From assembly GCA_040756745.1 (NCBI GenBank), contig JBFLYO010000015.1:24765-88764 (forward strand): 64,000 nucleotides of DNA, written 5' to 3'. The notes under the pieces are model-generated. The model made no database searches, was not told the origin of the DNA, and saw nothing but the letters and a program-made list of their open reading frames with translations. Below, in pieces: positions 45,986 through 53,918 of this stretch. Every line of letters begins with the position of its first letter. Positions within the stretch are counted from its first letter, which is position 1. A program made the position numbers and the translations under genes. This DNA comes from JBFLYO01 sp040756745. Lineage in GTDB: Bacteria; Bacteroidota; Ignavibacteria; UBA10030; UBA6906.

Positions 45986-46003
45986 GACACATCAGGGGAA
46001 CAT

Positions 46004-46426
46004 ATGATCAAGCACACTTCGGCTATCCGCGTTCGGTACGCGGACACCGACCAGATGAAGTTTGTCTACTACGGCAAGTTCTTCGAGTACTTCGAACAGG
46101 GGCGCTCGGATCTCCTCCGTGAAGTCGGACTGCCATACACGCGCGTGGAGGAGATGGGTCTGCATCTGCCCGTCATTGAGGCGCACGCTTCCTACAAGAA
46201 AGCGGCCCGGTACGATGACCTGCTGCAGGTGGTGACGATCCTCCGCGATACCCCCGTGGCGCGGGTCCGTCTCGACTACGAAGTGTATAAAGAGGGCGAG
46301 AAGGAACCGCTCGCCGATGGTTATACCGTGCACAGTTTCATCAACGCTGCGACCGGCAAACCGACTCGCGCCCCCGCGCAGTTCGTGGAGGCGATCGAAA
46401 AAGCCATCGCGAAATCCAAAGCATGA
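46004..46426 (+). CDS. Acyl-CoA thioesterase, YbgC/4-hydroxybenzoyl-CoA type
   Basis: A 140-aa hot-dog-fold protein. The catalytic region VRYADTDQMKFVYYGKFFEYFEQGRSD contains the conserved D-x-D-x-M(x)4-Y motif of the family, with the active Asp in the YADTDQM loop. YbgC-type enzymes hydrolyse short acyl-CoA and occur with Tol-Pal genes, but no Tol-Pal gene is here. It lies between accA and nadC. Confidence 0.85.
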   Translation: MIKHTSAIRVRYADTDQMKFVYYGKFFEYFEQGRSDLLREVGLPYTRVEEMGLHLPVIEAHASYKKAARYDDLLQVVTILRDTPVARVRLDYEVYKEGEKEPLADGYTVHSFINAATGKPTRAPAQFVEAIEKAIAKSKA

Positions 46427-46439
46427 CGTCCAGATTTCC

Positions 46440-47324
46440 ATGAGTACAGAAGCGACGCTGCAGGACAGCAGGATCAGCCGGCTGGTGGAACTTGCTCTCA
46501 TGGAGGACGTCGGCATGGGGGATATCACCAGCGAGGCGGTCCTCACCGAAACCGACCTGGGAGGAGCCACGCTCGTCTGCAAGGAGGATGGGGTCGTCGC
46601 GGGGCTGGATGTTGCTGCGCTCGTGTTTCAGTATTGCGATCACAGCATCACGGTCCTGCCTCGGGTCAAGGACGGCAGCGCCGTGCGCACGGGAATGACG
46701 CTTGCGTCCGTGGATGGGGTTGCGAAGGCGATCCTCCGCGGGGAGCGCACTGCGCTCAATTTCCTCCAGCGGATGAGCGGGATTGCGACGCTGACCGCCC
46801 GGTTCGTCAAGGCGGTGGAAGGAACAGGAACGAAGATCACGGATACCCGGAAAACGGCGCCCGGGTTGCGTGTCCTCGATAAGATGGCGGTGCGCTTCGG
46901 TGGCGGGGTCAACCACCGGTTCGGCCTGGATGACATGGTCCTTATCAAGGACAACCATATTGTGGCAGCAGGGGGGATTGCCCGTGCGGTCAAACTCTGC
47001 CGCGACTATCTCGAGGTGAACGGTTTCAAGGCCGCCATCGAAGTGGAGACCAAAAGTCTTGCTGAAGTCGACGAGGCCCTGAGCTGTCCCGGAATCGCCC
47101 GCATCATGCTGGATAATCTCGCACCGGATCTCATGCGCAAGGCGGTGACGAAGATCGGCCGGCGTGTGGAGGTTGAGGCCTCAGGTGGGATTACGCTTGA
47201 GAATGTCCGCGCGGTTGCCGAGACTGGCGTGGACTTCATCTCCGTGGGCGCGCTCACGCATTCCGTCAAGGGGCTCGACATCTCGCTTGAGCTCACCCAT
47301 ACCTCCCGCGCCCACGCACACTGA
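46440..47324 (+). CDS. nadC: Nicotinate-nucleotide pyrophosphorylase (carboxylating)
   Basis: 294 aa from the ATG at 46440. It carries LMEDVGMGDITSEAVL, the RTALNFLQRMSGIAT stretch, TDTRKTAPGLRVLDK, VRFGGGVNHRFGLDDMVLIKDNHI and EASGGITLENVRAVAETGVDFISVGALTHS, all specific for NadC. The enzyme converts quinolinate and PRPP to nicotinate mononucleotide in NAD synthesis. Length and motifs are complete; nadA and nadB are not in the window. Confidence 0.95.
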   Translation: MSTEATLQDSRISRLVELALMEDVGMGDITSEAVLTETDLGGATLVCKEDGVVAGLDVAALVFQYCDHSITVLPRVKDGSAVRTGMTLASVDGVAKAILRGERTALNFLQRMSGIATLTARFVKAVEGTGTKITDTRKTAPGLRVLDKMAVRFGGGVNHRFGLDDMVLIKDNHIVAAGGIARAVKLCRDYLEVNGFKAAIEVETKSLAEVDEALSCPGIARIMLDNLAPDLMRKAVTKIGRRVEVEASGGITLENVRAVAETGVDFISVGALTHSVKGLDISLELTHTSRAHAH

Positions 47325-47341
47325 GGGCCTCCGCCACCACC

Positions 47342-48805
47342 ATGCCCGGACAGCTCAGGCGGCTCGGCACCGACACCGCAATTTACGGTGCCAGCACGAT
47401 CGTCGGCCGCTTCCTGAATTTCCTTCTCGTTCCCTTCTACACGAACGTTCTCCATCCCGGTGAGTACGGAATCGTTGCCTACGTCTATTCCCTCATCGCT
47501 TTCCTTAATGTCATTTACACGTACGGGATGGAATCGGCGTATTTCAAATACGCATCGACCGGCGAGCTGGGAGATGAGCGGCAGAACTTTTCCACCCCTT
47601 TCATCTCATTGCTGCTGACTTCCGCCGTGTTGTCCGGCGCTATGGCACTGACGGCCGCACCGTTGAACCGTCTGCTGTTGCTGCCTGAGGAACACGCCGC
47701 ACTGCCTCTGTACGCTGCTGCAATCCTTTTGCTCGATACCGCCGCGATCGTTCCCTTTGCCTCCCTTCGGATGGAGGGAAAGGCGGCGCTGTTCGCCGTG
47801 CTGAAGGTTCTCAATATCGTAGTCAACGTCGGATGCAACCTTCTGCTCCTGCTGGTTGCTGGAGCCGGGTTGGAGGGGATCTTCCTGAGCGGTGTCATCG
47901 CATCCGGCTTCACGCTCCTGACGCTCATCCCTACGGTTCGCCGGCGATTCACGCTCCGGTTCTCGTCATCGCTGTACAAGGCGCTTCTCTCCTTCGGACT
48001 GCCCTATGTGCCCGCAGGGCTTGCCGCCATGGTTATTCAGGTGATCGACCGTCCGATCCTCCGTGCTCTCACCAACGATGCTACAGTAGGGGTGTACCAG
48101 GCCAATTACCGGCTCGGCATCTTCATGATGCTGATCGTCTCCATGTTCGACTATGCCTGGAGGCCGTTCTTCCTCTCGCACGCGAAAGACCCTGACGCGA
48201 AGTCGCTCTTCGCACGGGTGCTTTCGTACTTCGTGGCCGGGGCAACGGCAGTGTTTCTCGTCCTCACGTTCTTCATCCAGGATCTTGTGCAGTTGAAGAT
48301 CTTCGGTCGAGCGATCATCCATGCGGATTACTGGGGCGGACTCTCGATCGTGCCCGTTGTGCTCCTTGCCTATGTGTTTCTGGGCGTCTACAACAATCTG
48401 ATGGCGGGGGTGTACATCGAAAAGAAAACGGCCCGCCTTCCGGTGATCACATTTGCCGGGGCTGCCGCAAACGTTGCTGCCAACTTCGTCCTCATCCCTC
48501 TGATGGGGATGATGGGGGCCGCGGTTGCGACGCTGATCGCCTACGTGGTGATGGCGGCAGTGCTGTACGTCGATGTGCAGCGGTTCTACCCGGTGCGGTA
48601 TGAATGGGGACGCCTCGCCAGGATCGCGGGTGCCGCCTGCTCAGTACTGCTGCTGGCGCTGGCGGTCGACGGCGGCCCATACCGGATCGTATGGCGCATC
48701 GTGTTGTTGGTCGTCTTCTGCGCTCTCCTGTACCTTTCCCGCTTCTTCACCCCGGCCGAACTTCGCACGTTGCGGGCGTTGTTCGGGCGCCCCGCCGCGG
48801 AGTGA
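47342..48805 (+). CDS. Polysaccharide flippase (Wzx-like, third)
   Basis: 487 aa with 13-14 probable membrane spans (YGASTIVGRFLNFLLVPFYT, HPGEYGIVAYVYS and repeated hydrophobic blocks). The VGVYQANYRLGIFMMLIV segment and the LKIFGRAI stretch are typical of the MurJ/Wzx-like MOP flippases often found beside prfA in this group. It is outside the polysaccharide block, between nadC and prfA, so it may handle another lipid-linked sugar. Confidence 0.83.
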   Translation: MPGQLRRLGTDTAIYGASTIVGRFLNFLLVPFYTNVLHPGEYGIVAYVYSLIAFLNVIYTYGMESAYFKYASTGELGDERQNFSTPFISLLLTSAVLSGAMALTAAPLNRLLLLPEEHAALPLYAAAILLLDTAAIVPFASLRMEGKAALFAVLKVLNIVVNVGCNLLLLLVAGAGLEGIFLSGVIASGFTLLTLIPTVRRRFTLRFSSSLYKALLSFGLPYVPAGLAAMVIQVIDRPILRALTNDATVGVYQANYRLGIFMMLIVSMFDYAWRPFFLSHAKDPDAKSLFARVLSYFVAGATAVFLVLTFFIQDLVQLKIFGRAIIHADYWGGLSIVPVVLLAYVFLGVYNNLMAGVYIEKKTARLPVITFAGAAANVAANFVLIPLMGMMGAAVATLIAYVVMAAVLYVDVQRFYPVRYEWGRLARIAGAACSVLLLALAVDGGPYRIVWRIVLLVVFCALLYLSRFFTPAELRTLRALFGRPAAE

Positions 48806-48858
48806 TGGAATTTCGCCCGCTGAATTTTTATCTTGGTGGTATTCCATGGAATCATTCA

Positions 48859-49926
48859 ATGCTTGACCGACTGGACAAAGTCAAAGAGCGGTACGACGAG
48901 CTGACAAGCCTGCTGAGCGATCCTGCAGTTCTTGCCAACCAGGATCGTTTTCGACAGCTCAGCAAGGAGCACAGCGATCTGACGCCGCTGATGAAGGCGT
49001 ACGAGGCCTACCGGCGGGAGAGGCAGAACCTCGATGGACTCAAGGAGATCACCGAGACCTCGGCGGATGCGGAGATGAAGCAGCTGGCATTCGCGGAACT
49101 GGAGGAGGCAAGGACGAAGGTGACGGAACTTGAAGAGCAACTCAAGGTTCTCCTCATCCCGAAGGATCCCGATGACAGCAGGAACGTAATTGTCGAGATT
49201 CGAGCCGGGACGGGGGGCGAGGAGGCGGCGCTTTTCGCGGGGGATCTGCTCCGCATGTACAGCCGATATGCAGAGAAGCAGGGATGGAAGCAGGAGCTGC
49301 TCGACCTGAGCGACACCGGTATCGGAGGCATCAAAGAGGTGTCATTTTCCCTTGCGGGGCAGGATGTCTACGGGACGATGAAATTCGAAAGCGGCGTCCA
49401 CAGGGTCCAGCGTGTGCCGGCGACCGAAGCACAAGGGCGCGTTCACACGTCGGCCGCCACCGTTGCAGTGCTCCCTGAAGTGGAGCAGGTCGACATTGCG
49501 ATCAATCCTGCGGATCTGGAGATGGACACGTTTCGCTCAGGTGGAAAGGGAGGGCAGAACGTGAACAAGGTTGAGACCGCGGTCAGGATCACGCACAAAC
49601 CCAGCGGGATTGTGGTGGTTTGTCGTCAGGAGAGGTCGCAACTCCAGAACCGCGAACGGGCAATGAAGATGCTGCGCGCCAGGCTCTACGAGCGGATGGT
49701 GGAGGAACAGACGGGGGAAGTCGTCGCTCAGAGGAGATTGATGGTGAAGAGCGGCGACAGGAGCGACAAGATCAGGACGTACAATTTTCCCCAAAACCGG
49801 GTTACTGACCACCGGATCGGGTTGACACTGTACAATCTCGCCGAGATCATAGACGGGAAGCTGGATGAGCTGCTGGAGGCGTTGAAGATAGCGGATCGGG
49901 CGGAGCGGTTGAGAGCGGAACGCTAA
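48859..49926 (+). CDS. prfA: Peptide chain release factor 1
   Basis: 355 aa from the ATG at 48859; an open frame upstream is not needed for full length. The GGQ motif is at G231-G232-Q233 in SGGKGGQNVNK, and the stop-codon tripeptide is PAT in VPATEAQGRVHTSA, which marks RF1 (reading UAA/UAG) rather than RF2. The N-terminal coiled region (KERYDELTSLLSDP) is normal. A weak TATCTTGG element 21 nt upstream of the start could be a promoter. Confidence 0.96.
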   Translation: MLDRLDKVKERYDELTSLLSDPAVLANQDRFRQLSKEHSDLTPLMKAYEAYRRERQNLDGLKEITETSADAEMKQLAFAELEEARTKVTELEEQLKVLLIPKDPDDSRNVIVEIRAGTGGEEAALFAGDLLRMYSRYAEKQGWKQELLDLSDTGIGGIKEVSFSLAGQDVYGTMKFESGVHRVQRVPATEAQGRVHTSAATVAVLPEVEQVDIAINPADLEMDTFRSGGKGGQNVNKVETAVRITHKPSGIVVVCRQERSQLQNRERAMKMLRARLYERMVEEQTGEVVAQRRLMVKSGDRSDKIRTYNFPQNRVTDHRIGLTLYNLAEIIDGKLDELLEALKIADRAERLRAER

Positions 49927-49969
49927 GAAGAGCCGGGAGAAGTCAGTGGGTAGAGAGCGGCGGAGAGCA

Positions 49970-50009
49970 GGGGGTATGGAAGTAGGGGGTACGGAGGTAG
50001 GGGGTAGGG
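49970..50009. repeat. GTATGGAGTAGGG-type repeat (copy 1)
   Basis: A G-rich stretch (GGGTATGGAAGTAGGGGGTACGGAGGTAGGGGG) just after prfA. It resembles the repeats at 50824 and 51416; all are variants of a GTATGGAgTAGGG unit. Confidence 0.6.
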
Positions 50010-50017
50010 GGGGAATG

Positions 50018-50116
50018 ATTGAGGATTGAGAATGGAGGATTGAGGATTGTATCCTTACCCTCAATCTTAGTCTCAATCTTAATCTCAATCTCAATCTCAA
50101 TCTAAATCTCTATCTC
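50018..50116. repeat. (GATTGAG)n / (TCAATC)n repeat pair
   Basis: A GATTGAG-GATTGAG-type block (50018-50049) is followed by a tract of TCAATCT and similar units (50060-50116), so the two halves are partly complementary and could form a long hairpin. The tract runs into the last codons of tadA on the minus strand. A second tract is at 56494. It does not encode a protein; a frame through it gives Leu-Arg alternation only. Confidence 0.75.
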
Positions 50117-50571
50117 CCGTTTCCTCGCATCTTCTGGAAGAATTCCGTCAACAACGCCCCGCATCGTTCTGCCGAGATGCCTCCCACCAGGTCCACCCGG
50201 TGATTCAGACGTTCATCCCGGACGATATTATACAGCGTGCCGCATGCCCCGGCTTTGGGGTCATACGCGCCGAACACCAATCGCGGGATTCGGGCGAGCA
50301 CGATCGCTCCGGCGCACATGGGGCAGGGTTCGAGCGTCACATACAGGACACACTCTTCCAGTCGTCTGTTCCCCAGTCCACCCGCTGCTGCGGTAATGGC
50401 GATCATTTCCGCGTGGGCAGTCGGGTCCTGGAGCGTCTCGATCTGGTTGTATCCTTTGCCGATGATCCGTCCGTTCAGGACCACCACGGCGCCAACCGGC
50501 ACTTCACGTCGTTTGAGCGCCTGCTCCGCCTCCCGAAGGGCGGATTCCATCCAGCGTTCGTCGTCGGTCAT
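50110..50571 (-). CDS. tadA: tRNA-specific adenosine deaminase
   Basis: 153 aa on the minus strand from the ATG at 50571; a longer frame upstream runs into the adjacent palindrome and is not preferred. Zinc-binding and catalytic residues are H53-A-E55 (TAHAEMIAI) and C83-P-M-C86 (EPCPMCAGA). TadA converts A34 to inosine in tRNA-Arg(ACG); one such tRNA gene lies at 57686, and a tRNA-Arg(TCG) gene lies directly downstream on this strand. The stop TAG overlaps the TCAATC repeat tract. Confidence 0.95.
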   Translation of the reverse strand: MTDDERWMESALREAEQALKRREVPVGAVVVLNGRIIGKGYNQIETLQDPTAHAEMIAITAAAGGLGNRRLEECVLYVTLEPCPMCAGAIVLARIPRLVFGAYDPKAGACGTLYNIVRDERLNHRVDLVGGISAERCGALLTEFFQKMRGNGR

Positions 50572-50603
50572 GATGGGTTGGTGAAGATCTGTTTGGGCAG
50601 GGT

Positions 50604-50683
50604 CAATTGACGATAGACAATTGACACTAGACAATTGACAATTCATTGTCAATTGTCCATTGTCTATCGTCAATGGTCAATTG
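50604..50683. repeat. 80-bp palindrome beside tRNA-Arg (copy 1)
   Basis: A 39-nt arm starting CAATTGACGATAGACAATTG pairs imperfectly with an inverted 39-nt arm across a 2-nt centre. The repeat unit is GACAATTGAC-like. It ends 4 nt (GTTG) before the tRNA 3' end. The palindrome at 57602 has the same distance from another tRNA-Arg. It is not T-rich, so not a classical terminator. Confidence 0.85.
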
Positions 50684-50687
50684 GTTG

Positions 50688-50761
50688 TACACCCGGAGGG
50701 ATTTGAACCCCCAACCCTCAGATCCGAAGTCTGATGCTCTATCCAGTTGAGCTACGGGTGC
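50688..50761 (-). tRNA. tRNA-Arg (anticodon TCG)
   Basis: Read on the minus strand the cloverleaf is complete: acceptor stem GCACCCG with CGGGTGT, D arm TAGCTCAACTGGATAGAGCA, anticodon stem-loop TCAGA-CTTCGGA-TCTGA with TCG at positions 34-36, and T arm GGGGGTTCAAATCCCTC. The last acceptor pair is G-T, and the gene does not encode CCA. It decodes CGA. Confidence 0.93.
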
Positions 50762-50774
50762 TCTGCATTAGATT

Positions 50775-50805
50775 GCCCCGAGCTCCGTCGAGGGGCTACG
50801 GGTGC
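50775..50805. repeat. REP-like GC hairpin with tRNA-like tail
   Basis: GCCCC at 50775 pairs with GGGGC at 50792; the loop contains GAGCTCCGTCGA. The hairpin is followed by TACGGGTGC, which repeats the 5' end of the adjacent tRNA-Arg gene (as read on the plus strand). Two related copies are at 57774 and 57815. Confidence 0.7.
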
Positions 50806-50823
50806 TTTAAAGGAGCAGAAATC

Positions 50824-50843
50824 AGTAGGGAGTATGGAGTAGG
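50824..50843. repeat. GTATGGAGTAGG repeat (copy 2)
   Basis: AGTAGGGAGTATGGAGTAGG, a short member of the family seen at 49970 and 51416. Confidence 0.6.
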
Positions 50844-50936
50844 CAGAATGCTGATAGCATTGAACAGAGAATGCTGCCCGGATTGTCCCCAAGCGCAAAG
50901 TAGCAAGAATCGATGGATGTTTCAAGTGCGGGCCAC

Positions 50937-50968
50937 TTTCGGAACACCATTCTTTTTAGTATAATTTG
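50937..50968 (+). promoter_or_regulatory. Possible promoter before the receiver gene
   Basis: TTTC (50937-50940) is followed by a 19-nt spacer and TATAATTTG (50960-50968). TATAAT is also a classical -10. The downstream ATG (51011) lies 42 nt away. If correct, the TTG at 50966 cannot be the start of the gene. Confidence 0.45.
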
Positions 50969-51010
50969 AATGTCAATGCGCCAGCCCCCCCAACCTCACC
51001 GGTGGCCGAC

Positions 51011-51415
51011 ATGCCCAAGAAAATCCTGATCGCCGACGACGATGAGTCGGTGCGGAAGTCCCACAGGTTCGCCGTGGACGCCGCCGCCCAGCTGCTTAAG
51101 ATGGAGTGCACCATCGTGGAAGCGGAAAATAGCGTCGACGCGCTGAAAAAGATCAAGTCGGAGAACTTTCACCTGATCGTGATCGACAATGACTTCAAGG
51201 ACAAGGAGATCAAGGGGCACCTCCCCGGGATCGCGCTCCTCCAGATCGCGCGACGCGAAGGCGCGAATCAAGAAACCCCCATAATCTTCTGCTCCGCCGA
51301 AACGTTCGATACCCTCGCCCCGATGGTGGAGCGCTTCAACGGGGTGCATTTTCCGAAGGCGGGGTATGATATTGATGCCGCGGCGAAGCTGTTTGCTGAC
51401 AAACTCAAAGGCTAA
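51011..51415 (+). CDS. Single-domain response regulator (CheY-like)
   Basis: 134 aa from the ATG at 51011; the upstream TTG (50966) would place the start inside a TATAATTTG box and is not preferred. KILIADDDESVRK gives the acidic pocket, VIDNDFKDKE the phospho-acceptor region, IIFCSAETF the Ser position and HFPKAGYDI the Lys, so the receiver appears intact. No output domain follows. It is a second receiver in the window besides the epimerase fusion at 24255; no kinase is seen near it. Confidence 0.85.
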   Translation: MPKKILIADDDESVRKSHRFAVDAAAQLLKMECTIVEAENSVDALKKIKSENFHLIVIDNDFKDKEIKGHLPGIALLQIARREGANQETPIIFCSAETFDTLAPMVERFNGVHFPKAGYDIDAAAKLFADKLKG

Positions 51416-51487
51416 GAGTATGGAGTAGGGAGGTAAGGAGTAGGGCGAGAGCGTGCCCCCTACTCCCTACTTCCATACTCCCTACTC
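51416..51487. repeat. GTATGGAGTAGGG-type inverted repeat (copy 3)
   Basis: Two 30-nt arms (51416-51445 and 51458-51487) around a 12-nt centre pair imperfectly. The arm begins GAGTATGGAGTAGGGAGG. It starts directly after the receiver gene stop and could form a long hairpin in the transcript. Confidence 0.8.
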
Positions 51488-51548
51488 TCAGGACGTTATT
51501 GCAACTCGAGTTACCAGATGTCCTGAATCTCACAAGCCGATACGAGGA

Positions 51549-52286
51549 ATGAGCGCCACCAGGCACGAGAGCCCAGAGCAAGCAATGCGCCGCGTGACGG
51601 AGGACATGATCCTCCGGGCGGCGATACTCGCGAGGAAGCGGAACCGCAGCGTGTATATCAGCAAGACCGCGAACGGCAAGCGGGTCGACGTTGAGAGCCT
51701 GGATCCCCGGACCCCCGACGGCGCCAGGAATCTTGACGCATATCTTACCCCCATTCAACGACATTACACCTTCTCGGGCCTGGGTGCCCCTGAGGAACCG
51801 AATGCCATCAATTGGCGACTGATCAACCTGCCGTTCCGACGCAGGGTACTGGTGCAGCTTCAGGTCGGTCTCTCATTCATTATGAAGGGGACTCCCCTGA
51901 AGAACCGCCTCTACCGCTGGATGGGAGCGCATATCGGACGGAATGTCGAGATCATGCAGCTCGCCTGGCTCGACCATTTCCGCCCGGAGCTGATTTTCAT
52001 CGGCGACAACACTCTGCTCGGTGCGTATACCCGTGTGACGGTACATGCTTACGAAGGGTGCGGCAAGTTCCGGTACGGCCTCGTGGAAATCGGTTCGCAC
52101 TGCACCATCGGCGCTGGGACGGGCATCGGGCCGATTAAGATCGAGGACAACGTGCGCACGCTTCCCGGTACGACCCTCTCTCCGTATCTTGCGCGCATCC
52201 GTGCCGGCTCCGTGGTCGGCTATGCGCCACCACCGGTGAAGCTTCCCGAGCCGGCCCCGCAGGCACAGGAGGCGGCACAGGTCTGA
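51549..52286 (+). CDS. Hexapeptide-repeat acyltransferase-like protein
   Basis: 245 aa from the ATG at 51549; later ATGs (51585, 51609) are possible because the AGGAA here is too close to the start. The C-terminal half has left-handed beta-helix hexads: IGRNVEIMQLAWLDHFRPE, IGDNTLLGAYTRVTVHA, VEIGSHCTIGAGTGIGPIKIED, RIRAGSVVGYA. Such proteins are O- or N-acyltransferases. The first 90 residues are basic and not recognised. It follows the receiver gene after the inverted repeat. Confidence 0.72.
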   Translation: MSATRHESPEQAMRRVTEDMILRAAILARKRNRSVYISKTANGKRVDVESLDPRTPDGARNLDAYLTPIQRHYTFSGLGAPEEPNAINWRLINLPFRRRVLVQLQVGLSFIMKGTPLKNRLYRWMGAHIGRNVEIMQLAWLDHFRPELIFIGDNTLLGAYTRVTVHAYEGCGKFRYGLVEIGSHCTIGAGTGIGPIKIEDNVRTLPGTTLSPYLARIRAGSVVGYAPPPVKLPEPAPQAQEAAQV

Positions 52287-52318
52287 CACGAAGAGAGCGC
52301 CCTCGCTTCGCTCTTTGA

Positions 52319-52349
52319 ATTGATTTTCCGCCGGAAAAGTGTATTTTTA
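52319..52349 (+). promoter_or_regulatory. Promoter before the aminotransferase gene
   Basis: ATTG (52319-52322) is followed by a 19-nt spacer and TATTTTTA (52342-52349), 7 of 8 to the Bacteroidota -7 element TAnnTTTG. It gives a leader of about 100 nt that contains the terminator-like hairpin below. Confidence 0.5.
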
Positions 52350-52376
52350 AAAATAACTCTGTTTTGCAGTTTGTCG

Positions 52377-52422
52377 GCCCATGGGCTTTAGACCGCAGAG
52401 CGGGGAAGCCGTGGGCTTTTTT
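52377..52422 (+). terminator. Terminator-like hairpin in the leader of the aminotransferase gene
   Basis: GCCCATGGGCTT (52377-52388, one bulged G) pairs with AAGCCGTGGGC (52406-52416); six T residues follow (52417-52422). The loop holds a second CCGC/GCGG stem. It is 91 nt after the upstream gene and 36 nt before the next ATG, on the far side of the promoter, so it could end the upstream transcript, attenuate the downstream one, or both. A CTCTG at 52357-52361 could pair with CAGAG in the loop. Confidence 0.7.
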
Positions 52423-52458
52423 GCGTGAGCCCGTCACCATACCACCGCAAGGAGAAGA

Positions 52459-53661
52459 ATGTTCGAAGGAAGCTTTAGCGACTCCCTGACCAGCATCCGG
52501 ATGTCCCCCATCGTCTCGATCAGCGAGGAGGTGCGCAGACGCGCCCCCCAGTTCACGCAGTCGACGGGGAAAAAGTTTGTCCTGTTCCAGCGGGGTGAGA
52601 TCGATTTTCCCACGCCGCGGTACGTCGTTGAGGCGGCGAAACGCGCGCTTGATGCGGGTTTCACAAAGTATCCCAAATCGGGGGGTGAAGACGGGTTTAA
52701 GGACGCGATCGTGTCAAAGCTGCGCGATTTCAATCATGTCGAGGGGCTGACGCGCGATAATATCGTGGCGACCTACGGAGGTCAGGAGGCACTCGAGCTG
52801 TCGTTCAAGCTGTTTGCCGGAAGAAGGGGAGCCGGATTCGCGCCGACCTGGAGCTGCGCCCTTGAGAACTTCGTTCCGTTTGCGAACATCGATTTCATTG
52901 AGGTTCCGCTCGAAGCGGACTTTTCCGTGAATATGGCGGCGCTCGAGCGAGTGGTGCCGCAGATCGCGTTCTTCTATTTGAATACCCCGCAGAACCCGAC
53001 GGGGAAGGTCTTTTCCGCAGAAGAGGTCCGGGCGATCGTCGATCTGTGCGCGCGCCACGGCGTGTATGTTGTTTCGGACGAGGCCTATGAGCGAATCGTT
53101 TACGACGGCCATAGACACTTCAGTCCGCTCTCCCTCCCGCACGAGAACATCATCGGGGCATACACGTTTTCCAAGACATACGCCATGACCGGCTGGCGCC
53201 TGGGATACCTCGCGACGAGGAACCGGCGCATCGTCGAATTGATTCGGCTCGGGAATTACACGCAGACGGCAGGAGTCGTCACATTCCTCCAGCAGGCCGG
53301 CCGTGAGGCGCTGGAGAACCGCGCGGAGGAAGACAAGGCCGTGGCTGCGATGGTGACCGAATTCCAGAAACGTCGCGACGCCCTCTACGACGGGCTCCGG
53401 TCAATCAAGGGGATCGAAATCGCCAGGCCGCACGGCGCCTTTTATCTGTTCCCGAATTTCTCTGCCTTGATCCCGCAGGGGCTCGAGCCCGCGGGGCGCT
53501 CGATGTACGTGTACGAACGGCTGATGGAGAAAGGTGTCGCGACGGTGTACGGCTCATGCTTCGGCAAACACTTCGGCGACAATATCCGCCTCTCCTTCAG
53601 CATGACCCCGCCGGAGGAGATTCGCGAGGGGATCAACAGGATCCGGGAGGTCTTCGGCTGA
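52459..53661 (+). CDS. Class I/II PLP-dependent aminotransferase
   Basis: 400 aa. It has the PLP-binding Lys239 in FSKTYAMTGWRLGYLAT, NTPQNPTGKVF, VVSDEAYERIVYDG and the C-terminal RLSFSMTPPEEI. This is the aspartate/aromatic-type aminotransferase fold. GGAGAAG precedes the ATG. The substrate is not clear. The upstream leader has the hairpin described at 52377. Confidence 0.9.
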   Translation: MFEGSFSDSLTSIRMSPIVSISEEVRRRAPQFTQSTGKKFVLFQRGEIDFPTPRYVVEAAKRALDAGFTKYPKSGGEDGFKDAIVSKLRDFNHVEGLTRDNIVATYGGQEALELSFKLFAGRRGAGFAPTWSCALENFVPFANIDFIEVPLEADFSVNMAALERVVPQIAFFYLNTPQNPTGKVFSAEEVRAIVDLCARHGVYVVSDEAYERIVYDGHRHFSPLSLPHENIIGAYTFSKTYAMTGWRLGYLATRNRRIVELIRLGNYTQTAGVVTFLQQAGREALENRAEEDKAVAAMVTEFQKRRDALYDGLRSIKGIEIARPHGAFYLFPNFSALIPQGLEPAGRSMYVYERLMEKGVATVYGSCFGKHFGDNIRLSFSMTPPEEIREGINRIREVFG

Positions 53662-53695
53662 CGGTCCTGCCCATTCCGGAGCCGCGTTGCGGGGA

Positions 53696-53848
53696 ATGAT
53701 GGAAGAGCTTCAGAACATCGTTCTGGTTGCGCTGGTCGTCCTCGCTGCCTGGCTCGTCTTCAAGGTGGTGAAGAAGATCGTCATTGCCGCTCTGATCGTC
53801 TTGATCATCACTGCTGTTGCGCTGTTCGTGTACATCAGGTTTTTCTGA
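53696..53848 (+). CDS. Small two-span membrane protein
   Basis: A 50-aa ORF (tandem ATGs at 53696 and 53699). It has two hydrophobic stretches, NIVLVALVVLAAWLVF and IVIAALIVLIITAVALFVYI, separated by KVVKK. It lies between the aminotransferase and the DUF362 gene on the same strand. Not recognised; the reading frame and hydrophobic pattern are the only evidence. Confidence 0.4.
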   Translation: MMEELQNIVLVALVVLAAWLVFKVVKKIVIAALIVLIITAVALFVYIRFF

Positions 53849-53918
53849 CGGGCCGCGCCTTCTCGTTCCGTTCTTTTTCCCGCAGCAAGCTCTTTTCGGT
53901 GAATCCAGGGAGGCTCTC

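Noticed and set aside
49537..50100. Minus-strand frame giving Leu-Arg alternation through the TCAATC tract
   Set aside because: The composition comes from the hexamer repeat, and it runs antisense into prfA.
50060..50116. TCAATC tract as a CRISPR array
   Set aside because: The units are 6-7 nt without spacers, so it is a microsatellite. No cas gene is present.
50734..50964. Plus-strand 76-codon frame across the tRNA-Arg gene
   Set aside because: It begins inside the tRNA gene on the opposite strand and has no recognisable feature.
52377..52422. A named riboswitch class (SAM, preQ1, guanidine) in the aminotransferase leader
   Set aside because: No conserved aptamer motif could be seen; only the terminator and promoter are supported.
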